Positions 1 through 11,977 of a stretch of DNA of 64,000 nucleotides are shown here, one piece after another. Every line of letters starts with the position of its first letter. The first letter of the stretch is position 1. A program made the translations under genes and the position numbers. Source of the DNA: Panagrolaimus kolymaensis (taxonomy: Eukaryota; Nematoda; Chromadorea; Rhabditida; Panagrolaimidae); contig JAJQJQ010000084.1 of assembly GCA_028622995.1 (NCBI GenBank), positions 1-64,000 of the forward strand, in the 5' to 3' direction. The notes beneath the pieces were generated by a model. It searched no databases and was not told where the DNA came from. It saw only the letters and a list, made by a program, of their open reading frames with translations.

Positions 1-171
1 TTGTTGCATCCTTCATTGGTGAATAAAACTTTGAAGCTCTCCGACTTTTTACTAAAAAATAAAAAGCAGAGAAAATATTTATTTTCCTTAATTTTTGGAA
101 TTTTTTACACCCGTTTTTTACTATTTCAAATGCCCTTTACCTCCATTATTAATTTTTTTAAATTTAAAACA
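1..171 (+). repeat. Reference monomer, N-A type (no stop in the long frame)
   Basis: Exactly 171 bp with 43 G+C by hand count (25%). Landmarks: TTGTTGCATCC at 1, GGTGAATAAAAC at 18, the single AluI site AGCT at 35, CCGAC at 41, the A cassette (ACTAAAAAATAAAAAGCAGA) at 51, two T-tracts flanking ACACCCG at about 110-119, CAAATGCCC at 127, and a 14-bp perfect palindrome TTTTAAATTTAAAA ending at 169. Translated, the monomer is 57 codons without a stop, so consecutive A monomers stay open. Sub-forms of the cassette are A' (GCAAAAAAA), A'' (GCAGTGA, which adds a TGA) and P (TTTTTACAAAAAA). Confidence 0.95.
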
Positions 172-341
172 TTGTTGCATCCTTCATTGGTGAATAAAAC
201 TTTGAAGCTCTCCGACTTTTTATAAATAAAAGTTGTGAATAAAATAATTTATTTTCCTTAATTTTTGGAATTTTTTACACCCGTTTTTAACTATTTCAAA
301 TGCCCTTTACCTCCATTATTAATTTTTTTAAATTTAAAACA
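172..341 (+). repeat. 170-bp B monomer with a 1-bp deletion
   Basis: The B cassette here reads GTGAATAAAATAATTT, one A fewer than GTGAATAAAAATAATTT elsewhere, so the next start falls at 342 instead of 343. The third segment is also a local variant (CCCGTTTTTAAC). The deletion lies in a short A run and could be slippage or a sequencing or consensus error. Confidence 0.85.
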
Positions 342-1368
342 TTGTTGCATCCTTCATTGGTGAATAAAACTTTGAAGCTCTCCGACTTTTTATAAATAAA
401 AGTTGTGAATAAAAATAATTTATTTTCCTTAATTTTTGGAATTTTTTACACCCGTTATTTACTATTTCAAATGCCCTTTACCTCCATTATTAATTTTTTT
501 AAATTTAAAACATTGTTGCATCCTTCATTGGTGAATAAAACTTTGAAGCTCTCCGACTTTTTACTAAAAAATAAAAAGCAGAGAAAATATTTATTTTCCT
601 TAATTTTTGGAATTTTTTACAACCGTTTTTTACTATTTCAAATGCCCTTTACCTCCATTATTAATTTTTTTAAATTTAAAACATTGTTGCATCCTTCATT
701 GGTGAATAAAACTTTGAAGCTCTCCGACTTTTTACTAAAAAATAAAAAGCAGAGAAAATATTTATTTTCCTTAATTTTTGGAATTTTTTACACCCGTTTT
801 TTACTATTTCAAATGCCCTTTACCTCCATTATTAATTTTTTTAAATTTAAAACATTGTTGCATCCTTCATTGGTGAATAAAACTTTGAAGCTCTCCGACT
901 TTTTATAAATAAAAGTTGTGAATAAAAATAATTTATTTTCCTTAATTTTTGGAATTTTTTACACCCGTTTTTTTCTATTTCAAATGCCCTTTACCTCCAT
1001 TATTAATTTTTTTAAATTTAAAACATTGTTGCATCCTTCATTTGTGAATAAAACTTTGAAGCTCTCCGACTTTTTATAAATAAAAGTTGTGAATAAAAAT
1101 AATTTATTTTCCTTAATTTTTGGAATTTTTTACACCCGTTTTTTTCTATTTCAAATGCCCTTTACCTCCATTATTAATTTTTTTAAATTTAAAACATTGT
1201 TTGCATCCTTCAATGAAGAATAAAACTTTGAAGCTCTCCGACTTTTTATAAATAAAAGTTGTGAATAAAAATAATTTATTTTCCTTAATTTTTGGAATTT
1301 TTTACACCCGTTTTTTACTATTTCAAATGCCCTTTACCTCCATTATTAATTTTTTTAAATTTAAAACA

Positions 1369-2395
1369 TTGTTGCATCCTTCATTGGTGAATAAAACTTT
1401 GAAGCTCTCCGACTTTTTATAAATAAAAGTTGTGTATAAAAATAATTTATTTTCTTTAATTTTTGGAATTTTTTACACCCGTTTTTTTCTATTTCAAATG
1501 CCCTTTACCTCCATTATTAATTTTTTTAAATTTAAAACATTGTTGCATCCTTCATTGGTGAATAAAACTTTGAAGCTCTCCGACTTTTTACTAAAAAATA
1601 AAAAGCAGAGAAAATAATTATTTTCCTTAATTTTTGGAATTTTTTACAACCGTTTTTTACTATTTCAAATGCCCTTTACCTCCATTATTAATTTTTTTAA
1701 ATTTAAAACATTGTTGCATCCTTCATTGGTGAATAAAACTTTGAAGCTCTCCGACTTTTTACTAAAAAATAAAAAGCAGAGAAAATATTTATTTTCCTTA
1801 ATTTTTGGAATTTTTTACACCCGTTTTTTACTATTTCAAATGCCCTTTACCTCCATTATTAATTTTTTTAAATTTAAAACATTGTTGCATCCTTCATTGG
1901 TGAATAAAACTTTGAAGCTCTCCGACTTTTTATAAATAAAAGTTGTGAATAAAAATAATTTATTTTCCTTAATTTTTGGAATTTTTTACACCCGTTTTTT
2001 ACTATTTCAAATGCCCTTTACCTCCATTATTAATTTTTTTAAATTTAAAACATTGTTGCATCCTTCATTGGTGAATAAAACTTTGAAGCTCTCCGACTTT
2101 TTACTAAAAAATAAAAAGCAGAGAAAATATTTATTTTCCTTAATTTTTGGAATTTTTTACACCCGTTTTTTACTATTTCAAATGCCCTTTACCTCCATTA
2201 TTAATTTTTTTAAATTTAAAACATTGTTTGCATCCTTCAATGAAGAATAAAACTTTGAAGCTCTCCGACTTTTTATAAATAAAAGTTGTGAATAAAAATA
2301 ATTTATTTTCCTTAATTTTTGGAATTTTTTACACCCGTTTTTTACTATTTCAAATGCCCTTTACCTCCATTATTAATTTTTTTAAATTTAAAACA
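1369..2395 (+). repeat. Six-monomer duplicated block, copy 1
   Basis: The monomer order is N-B'-7T, N-A(TAA variant)-AACCG, N-A, N-B, N-A, F-B. The same order recurs 3763 bp downstream (5132-6158), including the rare GAAAATAATTATT change and the F monomer at the end. Flanking monomers differ on both sides, so the duplicated segment is about 1027 bp. Confidence 0.85.
2224..2395 (+). repeat. Reference monomer, F type (172 bp)
   Basis: Segment 1 reads TTGTTTGCATCC, with one extra T, and then CAATGAAGAAT in place of CATTGGTGAAT, giving 172 bp. The extra T shifts the frame and ends long open frames at TAA. F monomers recur throughout (for example 5987, 6330, 6502, 19,166, 19,680, 20,023, 20,366, 55,457) and their +1 explains most departures of HOR lengths from multiples of 171. 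A 171-bp relative without the extra T (M type) occurs only in the right part of the array, for example near 51,870 and at 60,416, 61,445 and 63,839. Confidence 0.93.
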
Positions 2396-2566
2396 TTGTT
2401 GCATCCTTCATTGGTGAATAAAACTTTGAAGCTCTCCGACTTTTTATAAATAAAAGTTGTGAATAAAAATAATTTATTTTCCTTAATTTTTGGAATTTTT
2501 TACACCCGTTATTTACTATTTCAAATGCCCTTTACCTCCATTATTAATTTTTTTAAATTTAAAACA

Positions 2567-3763
2567 TTGTTGCATCCTTCATTGGTGAATAAAACTTTGA
2601 AGCTCTCCGACTTTTTACTAAAAAATAAAAAGCAAAAAAAATATTTATTTTCCTTAATTTTTGGAATTTTTTACACCCGTTATTTACTATTTCAAATGCC
2701 CTTTACCTCCATTATTAATTTTTTTAAATTTAAAACATTGTTGCATCCTTCATTGGTTAATAAAACTTTGAAGCTCTCCGACTTTTTACTAAAAAATAAA
2801 AAGCAGAGAAAATATTTATTTTCCTTAATTTTTGGAATTTTTTACAACCGTTTTTTACTATTTCAAATGCCCTTTACCTCCATTATTAATTTTTTTAAAT
2901 TTAAAACATTGTTGCATCCTTCATTGGTGAATAAAACTTTGAAGCTCTCCGACTTTTTACTAAAAAATAAAAAGCAGAGAAAATATTTATTTTCCTTAAT
3001 TTTTGGAATTTTTTACACCCGTTTTTTACTATTTCAAATGCCCTTTACCTCCATTATTAATTTTTTTAAATTTAAAACATTGTTGCATCCTTCATTGGTG
3101 AATAAAACTTTGAAGCTCTCCGACTTTTTATAAATAAAAGTTGTGAATAAAAATAATTTATTTTCCTTAATTTTTGGAATTTTTTACACCCGTTTTTTTC
3201 TATTTCAAATGCCCTTTACCTCCATTATTAATTTTTTTAAATTTAAAACATTGTTGCATCCTTCATTGGTGAATAAAACTTTGAAGCTCTCCGACTTTTT
3301 ACTAAAAAATAAAAAGCAGAGAAAATATTTATTTTCTTTAATTTTTGGAATTTTTTACACCCGTTTTTTACTATTTCAAATGCCCTTTACCTCCATTATT
3401 AATTTTTTTAAATTTAAAACATTGTTGCATCCTTCATTGGTGAATAAAACTTTGAAGCTCTCCGACTTTTTATAAATAAAAGTTGTGTATAAAAATGATT
3501 TATTTTCTTTAATTTTTGGAATTTTTTACACCCGTTTTTTTCTATTTCAAATGCCCTTTACCTCCATTATTAATTTTTTTAAATTTAAAACATTGTTGCA
3601 TCCTTCATTGGTGAATAAAACTTTGAAGCTCTCCGACTTTTTACTAAAAAATAAAAAGCAGAGAAAATAATTATTTTCCTTAATTTTTGGAATTTTTTAC
3701 AACCGTTTTTTACTATTTCAAATGCCCTTTACCTCCATTATTAATTTTTTTAAATTTAAAACA
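2567..3763 (+). repeat. A'-TTATTT-GGTTAA module, copy 1 (7 monomers)
   Basis: It starts with an A' cassette (GCAAAAAAA), followed at once by CCCGTTATTTAC and then by segment 1 with GGTTAATAAAAC. These three changes occur together almost everywhere they appear. Next come A-AACCG, A, B-7T, A, B'-7T and the A cassette with TAA. The module recurs with edits at 4106-5473, 7188-8555, 11,978-13,345 and, shortened, at 23,450. Confidence 0.85.
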
Positions 3764-3934
3764 TTGTTGCATCCTTCATTGGTGAATAAAACTTTGAAGC
3801 TCTCCGACTTTTTATAAATAAAAGTTGTGAATAAAAATAATTTATTTTCCTTAATTTTTGGAATTTTTTACACCCGTTTTTTACTATTTCAAATGCCCTT
3901 TACCTCCATTATTAATTTTTTTAAATTTAAAACA
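3764..3934 (+). repeat. Reference monomer, N-B type (stop-containing cassette)
   Basis: Also 171 bp and the same as the N-A monomer outside segment 2. There TATAAATAAAAGTTGTGAAT and then AAAAATAATTTA replace the A cassette without changing length, with about 14 differences in 30 aligned positions. B introduces TAA directly after the codons for Asp-Phe-Leu, ending any reading frame. It contains GTTGTGAATAAAA, which resembles TTGGTGAATAAAA found 45 bp earlier in the same monomer. The reverse strand reads TTATTCACA. A common sub-form, B', has GTGTATAAAAAT. Confidence 0.93.
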
Positions 3935-4105
3935 TTGTTGCATCCTTCATTGGTGAATAAAACTTTGAAGCTCTCCGACTTTTTATAAATAAAAGTTGTG
4001 AATAAAAATAATTTATTTTCCTTAATTTTTGGAATTTTTTACACCCGTTTTTTACTATTTCAAATGCCCTTTACCTCCATTATTAATTTTTTTAAATTTA
4101 AAACA

Positions 4106-5473
4106 TTGTTGCATCCTTCATTGGTGAATAAAACTTTGAAGCTCTCCGACTTTTTACTAAAAAATAAAAAGCAAAAAAAATATTTATTTTCCTTAATTTT
4201 TGGAATTTTTTACACCCGTTATTTACTATTTCAAATGCCCTTTACCTCCATTATTAATTTTTTTAAATTTAAAACATTGTTGCATCCTTCATTGGTTAAT
4301 AAAACTTTGAAGCTCTCCGACTTTTTACTAAAAAATAAAAAGCAGAGAAAATATTTATTTTCCTTAATTTTTGGAATTTTTTACAACCGTTTTTTACTAT
4401 TTCAAATGCCCTTTACCTCCATTATTAATTTTTTTAAATTTAAAACATTGTTGCATCCTTCATTGGTGAATAAAACTTTGAAGCTCTCCGACTTTTTACT
4501 AAAAAATAAAAAGCAGAGAAAATATTTATTTTCCTTAATTTTTGGAATTTTTTACACCCGTTTTTTACTATTTCAAATGCCCTTTACCTCCATTATTAAT
4601 TTTTTTAAATTTAAAACATTGTTGCATCCTTCATTGGTGAATAAAACTTTGAAGCTCTCCGACTTTTTATAAATAAAAGTTGTGAATAAAAATAATTTAT
4701 TTTCCTTAATTTTTGGAATTTTTTACACCCGTTTTTAACTATTTCAAATGCCCTTTACCTCCATTATTAATTTTTTTAAATTTAAAACATTGTTGCATCC
4801 TTCATTGGTGAATAAAACTTTGAAGCTCTCCGACTTTTTATAAATAAAAGTTGTGAATAAAAATAATTTATTTTCCTTAATTTTTGGAATTTTTTACACC
4901 CGTTTTTTTCTATTTCAAATGCCCTTTACCTCCATTATTAATTTTTTTAAATTTAAAACATTGTTGCATCCTTCATTGGTGAATAAAACTTTGAAGCTCT
5001 CCGACTTTTTACTAAAAAATAAAAAGCAGAGAAAATATTTATTTTCTTTAATTTTTGGAATTTTTTACACCCGTTTTTTACTATTTCAAATGCCCTTTAC
5101 CTCCATTATTAATTTTTTTAAATTTAAAACATTGTTGCATCCTTCATTGGTGAATAAAACTTTGAAGCTCTCCGACTTTTTATAAATAAAAGTTGTGTAT
5201 AAAAATAATTTATTTTCTTTAATTTTTGGAATTTTTTACACCCGTTTTTTTCTATTTCAAATGCCCTTTACCTCCATTATTAATTTTTTTAAATTTAAAA
5301 CATTGTTGCATCCTTCATTGGTGAATAAAACTTTGAAGCTCTCCGACTTTTTACTAAAAAATAAAAAGCAGAGAAAATAATTATTTTCCTTAATTTTTGG
5401 AATTTTTTACAACCGTTTTTTACTATTTCAAATGCCCTTTACCTCCATTATTAATTTTTTTAAATTTAAAACA
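4106..5473 (+). repeat. A'-TTATTT-GGTTAA module, copy 2 (8 monomers)
   Basis: Same order as 2567-3763 but with one additional B monomer (start 4619) whose third segment reads CCCGTTTTTAAC. The offset is therefore 1539 bp (9 monomers) before the insertion and 1710 bp (10 monomers) after it. The two copies record gain or loss of exactly one monomer. Confidence 0.85.
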
Positions 5474-6158
5474 TTGTTGCATCCTTCATTGGTGAATAAA
5501 ACTTTGAAGCTCTCCGACTTTTTACTAAAAAATAAAAAGCAGAGAAAATATTTATTTTCCTTAATTTTTGGAATTTTTTACACCCGTTTTTTACTATTTC
5601 AAATGCCCTTTACCTCCATTATTAATTTTTTTAAATTTAAAACATTGTTGCATCCTTCATTGGTGAATAAAACTTTGAAGCTCTCCGACTTTTTATAAAT
5701 AAAAGTTGTGAATAAAAATAATTTATTTTCCTTAATTTTTGGAATTTTTTACACCCGTTTTTTACTATTTCAAATGCCCTTTACCTCCATTATTAATTTT
5801 TTTAAATTTAAAACATTGTTGCATCCTTCATTGGTGAATAAAACTTTGAAGCTCTCCGACTTTTTACTAAAAAATAAAAAGCAGAGAAAATATTTATTTT
5901 CCTTAATTTTTGGAATTTTTTACACCCGTTTTTTACTATTTCAAATGCCCTTTACCTCCATTATTAATTTTTTTAAATTTAAAACATTGTTTGCATCCTT
6001 CAATGAAGAATAAAACTTTGAAGCTCTCCGACTTTTTATAAATAAAAGTTGTGAATAAAAATAATTTATTTTCCTTAATTTTTGGAATTTTTTACACCCG
6101 TTTTTTACTATTTTAAATGCCCTTTACCTCCATTATTAATTTTTTTAAATTTAAAACA
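5132..6158 (+). repeat. Six-monomer duplicated block, copy 2
   Basis: It matches 1369-2395 monomer by monomer at an offset of 3763 bp (22 x 171 + 1). A private C-to-T change (ATTTTAAATG near 6113) distinguishes the last monomer here. Confidence 0.85.
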
Positions 6159-7187
6159 TTGTTGCATCCTTCATTGGTGAATAAAACTTTGAAGCTCTCC
6201 GACTTTTTATAAATAAAAGTTGTGAATAAAAATAATTTATTTTCCTTAATTTTTGGAATTTTTTACACCCGTTTTTTACTATTTCAAATGCCCTTTACCT
6301 CCATTATTAATTTTTTTAAATTTAAAACATTGTTTGCATCCTTCAATGAAGAATAAAACTTTGAAGCTCTCCGACTTTTTATAAATAAAAGTTGTGAATA
6401 AAAATAATTTATTTTCCTTAATTTTTGGAATTTTTTACACCCGTTTTTTACTATTTCAAATGCCCTTAACCTCCATTATTAATTTTTTTAAATTTAAAAC
6501 ATTGTTTGCATCCTTCAATGAAGAATAAAACTTTGAAGCTCTCCGACTTTTTATAAATAAAAGTTGTGAATAAAAATAATTTATTTTCCTTAATTTTTGG
6601 AATTTTTTACACCCGTTTTTTACTATTTCAAATGCCCTTTACCTCCATTATTAATTTTTTTAAATTTAAAACATTGTTGCATCCTTCATTGGTGAATAAA
6701 ACTTTGAAGCTCTCCGACTTTTTACTAAAAAATAAAAAGCAGAGAAAATATTTATTTTCTTTAATTTTTGGAATTTTTTACACCCGTTTTTTACTATTTC
6801 AAATGCCCTTAACCTCCATTATTAATTTTTTTAAATTTAAAACATTGTTTGCATCCTTCAATGAAGAATAAAACTTTGAAGCTCTCCGACTTTTTATAAA
6901 TAAAAGTTGTGAATAAAAATAATTTATTTTCCTTAATTTTTGGAATTTTTTACACCCGTTTTTTACTATTTCAAATGCCCTTTACCTCCATTATTAATTT
7001 TTTTAAATTTAAAACATTGTTGCATCCTTCATTGGTGAATAAAACTTTGAAGCTCTCCGACTTTTTATAAATAAAAGTTGTGAATAAAAATAATTTATTT
7101 TCCTTAATTTTTGGAATTTTTTACACCCGTTTTTTACTATTTCAAATGCCCTTTACCTCCATTATTAATTTTTTTAAATTTAAAACA

Positions 7188-10100
7188 TTGTTGCATCCTT
7201 CATTGGTGAATAAAACTTTGAAGCTCTCCGACTTTTTACTAAAAAATAAAAAGCAAAAAAAATATTTATTTTCCTTAATTTTTGGAATTTTTTACACCCG
7301 TTATTTACTATTTCAAATGCCCTTTACCTCCATTATTAATTTTTTTAAATTTAAAACATTGTTGCATCCGTCATTGGTTAATAAAACTTTGAAGCTCTCC
7401 GACTTTTTACTAAAAAATAAAAAGCAGAGAAAATATTTATTTTCCTTAATTTTTGGAATTTTTTACAACCGTTTTTTACTATGTCAAATGCCCTTTACCT
7501 CCATTATTAATTTTTTTAAATTTAAAACATTGTTGCATCCTTCATTGGTGAATAAAACTTTGAAGCTCTCCGACTTTTTACTAAAAAATAAAAAGCAGAG
7601 AAAATATTTATTTTCCTTAATTTTTGGAATTTTTTACACCCGTTTTTTACTATTTCAAATGCCCTTTACCTCCATTATTAATTTTTTTAAATTTAAAACA
7701 TTGTTGCATCCTTCATTGGTGAATAAAACTTTGAAGCTCTCCGACTTTTTATAAATAAAAGTTGTGAATAAAAATAATTTATTTTCCTTAATTTTTGGAA
7801 TTTTTTACACCCGTTTTTAACTATTTCAAATGCCCTTTACCTCCATTATTAATTTTTTTAAATTTAAAACATTGTTGCATCCTTCATTGGTGAATAAAAC
7901 TTTGAAGCTCTCCGACTTTTTATAAATAAAAGTTGTGAATAAAAATAATTTATTTTCCTTAATTTTTGGAATTTTTTACACCCGTTTTTTTCTATTTCAA
8001 ATGCCCTTTACCTCCATTATTAATTTTTTTAAATTTAAAACATTGTTGCATCCTTCATTGGTGAATAAAACTTTGAAGCTCTCCGACTTTTTACTAAAAA
8101 ATAAAAAGCAGAGAAAATATTTATTTTCTTTAATTTTTGGAATTTTTTACACCCGTTTTTTACTATTTCAAATGCCCTTTACCTCCATTATTAATTTTTT
8201 TAAATTTAAAACATTGTTGCATCCTTCATTGGTGAATAAAACTTTGAAGCTCTCCGACTTTTTATAAATAAAAGTTGTGTATAAAAATAATTTATTTTCT
8301 TTAATTTTTGGAATTTTTTACACCCGTTTTTTTCTATTTCAAATGCCCTTTACCTCCATTATTAATTTTTTTAAATTTAAAACATTGTTGCATCCTTCAT
8401 TGGTGAATAAAACTTTGAAGCTCTCCGACTTTTTACAAAAAAATAAAAAGCAGAGAAAATATTTATTTTCTTTAATTTTTGGAATTTTTTACACCCGTTT
8501 TTTACTATTTCAAATGCCCTTTACCTCCATTATTAATTTTTTTAAATTTAAAACATTGTTGCATCCTTCATTGGTGAAGTAAACTTTGAAGCTCTCCTAC
8601 TTTTTACTAAAAAATAAAAAGCAGAGAAAATATTTATTTTCCTTAATTTTTGGAATTTTTTACACCCGTTTTTTACTATTTCAAATGCCCTTTACCTCCA
8701 TTATTAATTTTTTTAAATTTAAAACATTGTTGCATCCTTCATTGGTGAATAAAACTTTGAAGCTCTCCGACTTTTTATAAATAAAAGTTGTGAATAAAAA
8801 TAATTTATTTTCCTTAATTTTTGGAATTTTTTACACCCGTTTTTTTCTATTTCAAATGCCCTTTACCTCCATTATTAATTTTTTTAAATTTAAAACATTG
8901 TTGCATCCTTCATTTGTGAATAAAACTTTGAAGCTCTCCGACTTTTTATAAATAAAAGTTGTGAATAAAAATAATTTATTTTCCTTAATTTTTGGAATTT
9001 TTTACACCCGTTTTTTTCTATTTCAAATGCCCTTTACCTCCATTATTAATTTTTTTAAATTTAAAACATTGTTTGCATCCTTCAATGAAGAATAAAACTT
9101 TGAAGCTCTCCGACTTTTTATAAATAAAAGTTGTGAATAAAAATATTTTATTTTCCTTAATTTTTGGAATTTTTTACACCCGTTTTTTACTATTTCAAAT
9201 GCCCTTTACCTCCATTATTAATTTTTTTAAATTTAAAACATTGTTGCATCCTTCATTGGTGAATAAAACTTTGAAGCTCTCCGACTTTTTATAAATAAAA
9301 GTTGTGAATAAAAATAATTTATTTTCCTTAATTTTTGGAATTTTTTACACCCGTTTTTTACTATTTCAAATGCCCTTTACCTCCATTATTAATTTTTTTA
9401 AATTTAAAACATTGTTTGCATCCTTCAATGAAGAATAAAACTTTGAAGCTCTCCGACTTTTTATAAATAAAAGTTGTGAATAAAAATAATTTATTTTCCT
9501 TAATTTTTGGAATTTTTTACACCCGTTTTTTACTATTTCAAATGCCCTTTACCTCCATTATTAATTTTTTTAAATTTAAAACATTGTTGCATCCTTCATT
9601 GGTGAATAAAACTTTGAAGCTCTCCGACTTTTTATAAATAAAAGTTGTGAATAAAAATAATTTATTTTCCTTAATTTTTGGAATTTTTTACACCCGTTTT
9701 TTACTATTTCAAATGCCCTTTACCTCCATTATTAATTTTTTTAAATTTAAAACATTGTTGCATCCTTCATTGGTGAATAAAACTTTGAAGCTCTCCGACT
9801 TTTTATAAATAAAAGTTGTGAATAAAAATAATTTATTTTCCTTAATTTTTGGAATTTTTTACAACCGTTTTTTACTATTTCAAATGCCCTTTACCTCCAT
9901 TATTAATTTTTTTAAATTTAAAACATTGTTGCATCCTTCATTGGTGAATAAAACTTTGAAGCTCTCCGACTTTTTATAAATAAAAGTTGTGAATAAAAAT
10001 AATTTATTTTCCTTATTTTTTGGAATTTTTTACACCCGTTTTTTACTATTTCAAATGCCCTTTACCTCCATTATTAATTTTTTTAAATTTAAAACATTGT

Positions 10101-10609
10101 TGCATCCTTCATTGGTGAATAAAACTTTGAAGCTCTCCGACTTTTTACTAAAAAATAAAAAGCAGAGAAAATATTTATTTTCCTTAATTTTTGGAATTTT
10201 TTACACCCGTTTTTTACTATTTCAAATGCCCTTTACCTCCATTATTAATTTTTTTAAATTTAAAACATTGTTGCATCCTTCATTGGTGAATAAAACTTTG
10301 AAGCTCTCCGACTTTTTACAAAAAAATAAAAAGCAGAGAAAATATTTATTTTCTTTAATTTTTGGAATTTTTTACACCCGTTTTTTACTATTTCAAATGC
10401 CCTTTACCTCCATTATTAATTTTTTTAAATTTAAAACATTGTTGCATCCTTCATTGGTGAAGTAAACTTTGAAGCTCTCCTACTTTTTACTAAAAAATAA
10501 AAAGCAGAGAAAATATTTATTTTCCTTAATTTTTGGAATTTTTTACACCCGTTTTTTACTATTTCAAATGCCCTTTACCTCCATTATTAATTTTTTTAAA
10601 TTTAAAACA
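7188..10609 (+). repeat. Long-range duplicated block, copy 1 (20 monomers, 3422 bp)
   Basis: The order is A'-TTATTT, t-A-AACCG, A, B-TTTTTAAC, B-7T, A, B', P, K, B-7T, f-B-7T, F-B, N-B, F-B, N-B, N-B-AACCG, N-B, A, P, K. It matches 11,978-15,228 at an offset of 4790 bp, and at 4619 bp after the N-B monomer at 9241, which the second copy lacks. Shared rare changes include CATCCGTCATTGG (7369 and 12,159). Private changes include ACTATGTCAAATG near 7481, AAAATATTTTATT near 9143 and CCTTATTTTTTGG near 10,012. Confidence 0.88.
8556..8726 (+). repeat. Reference monomer, K type (GGTGAAGTAAAC)
   Basis: Segment 1 ends GGTGAAGTAAAC instead of GGTGAATAAAAC, and the same copy always has CTCCTAC in place of CTCCGAC, so the two changes travel together. 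The monomer stays 171 bp and carries an A cassette. Other K monomers lie near 10,439, 13,346, 15,058, three consecutive copies around 24,480-25,000, 26,358, 26,700, 27,898, 28,924, 39,195, 41,589, 41,760, 42,102, 42,273 and 42,957. K is absent from the right-hand 20 kb, making it a good positional marker. Confidence 0.9.
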
Positions 10610-11977
10610 TTGTTGCATCCTTCATTGGTGAATAAAACTTTGAAGCTCTCCGACTTTTTATAAATAAAAGTTGTGAATAAAAATAATTTATTTTCCTTAA
10701 TTTTTGGAATTTTTTACACCCGTTTTTTACTATTTCAAATGCCCTTTACCTCCATTATTAATTTTTTTAAATTTAAAACATTGTTGCATCCTTCATTGGT
10801 GAATAAAACTTTGAAGCTCTCCGACTTTTTATAAATAAAAGTTGTGAATAAAAATAATTTATTTTCCTTAATTTTTGGAATTTTTTACACCCGTTTTTTA
10901 CTATTTCAAATGCCCTTTACCTCCATTATTAATTTTTTTAAATTTAAAACATTGTTGCATCCTTCATTGGTGAATAAAACTTTGAAGCTCTCCGACTTTT
11001 TACTAAAAAATAAAAAGCAAAAAAAATATTTATTTTCCTTAATTTTTGGAATTTTTTACACCCGTTATTTACTATTTCAAATGCCCTTTACCTCCATTAT
11101 TAATTTTTTTAAATTTAAAACATTGTTGCATCCGTCATTGGTTAATAAAACTTTGAAGCTCTCCGACTTTTTACTAAAAAATAAAAAGCAGAGAAAATAT
11201 TTATTTTCCTTAATTTTTGGAATTTTTTACAACCGTTTTTTACTATTTCAAATGCCCTTTACCTCCATTATTAATTTTTTTAAATTTAAAACATTGTTGC
11301 ATCCTTCATTGGTGAATAAAACTTTGAAGCTCTCCGACTTTTTACTAAAAAATAAAAAGCAGAGAAAATATTTATTTTCCTTAATTTTTGGAATTTTTTA
11401 CACCCGTTTTTTACTATTTCAAATGCCCTTTACCTCCATTATTAATTTTTTTAAATTTAAAACATTGTTGCATCCTTCATTGGTGAATAAAACTTTGAAG
11501 CTCTCCGACTTTTTACTAAAAAATAAAAAGCAGAGAAAATATTTATTTTCCTTAATTTTTGGAATTTTTTACACCCGTTTTTTACTATTTCAAATGCCCT
11601 TTACCTCCATTATTAATTTTTTTAAATTTAAAACATTGTTGCATCCTTCATTGGTGAATAAAACTTTGAAGCTCTCCGACTTTTTATAAATAAAAGTTGT
11701 GAATAAAAATAATTTATTTTCCTTAATTTTTGGAATTTTTTACACCCGTTTTTTACTATTTCAAATGCCCTTTACCTCCATTATTAATTTTTTTAAATTT
11801 AAAACATTGTTGCATCCTTCATTGGTGAATAAAACTTTGAAGCTCTCCGACTTTTTATAAATAAAAGTTGTGAATAAAAATAATTTATTTTCCTTAATTT
11901 TTGGAATTTTTTACACCCGTTTTTTACTATTTCAAATGCCCTTTACCTCCATTATTAATTTTTTTAAATTTAAAACA
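10610..11977 (+). repeat. Eight monomers between the two long blocks
   Basis: Order N-B, N-B, A'-TTATTT, t-A-AACCG, A, A, B, B. The trimer at 10,952-11,464 matches 11,978-12,490 at an offset of 1026 bp and shares CATCCGTCATTGG at about 11,131. The adjacent 3.4-kb block therefore has a partial extra copy of its first three monomers here. Confidence 0.85.

Larger units (their letters stand above)
1..7187 (+). repeat. Left-end mosaic of A, A', B, B' and F monomers
   Basis: Cassette types are intermingled without a single HOR period. Variant third segments mark copies: CCCGTTATTTAC (about 450, 2510, 2680, 4220), ACAACCGTTTTTT (about 620, 1650, 2845, 3700, 4385, 5410) and CCCGTTTTTTTC (about 967, 1137, 1480, 3190, 3530, 4900, 5240). 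Three monomers (starts 1540, 3593, 5303) share an A-cassette change, GAAAATAATTATT, that creates a TAA. Local singletons include AATGATTTA near 3495, ATTTTAAATG near 6113 and CCCTTAACC near 6465 and 6808. No gene is visible. Confidence 0.9.

Noticed and set aside
2459..3133. Open frames of 60-280 codons in the forward strand encoding a 57-residue repeat (also at 3998, 7080, 10,844, 11,870, 23,342, 31,214, 35,492, 49,527 and many other sites)
   Set aside because: They are read-through of A-cassette monomers whose length is a multiple of three. They start at GTG, TTG or internal ATG codons in the repeat, end wherever a B or F monomer occurs, and show no gene-specific context.
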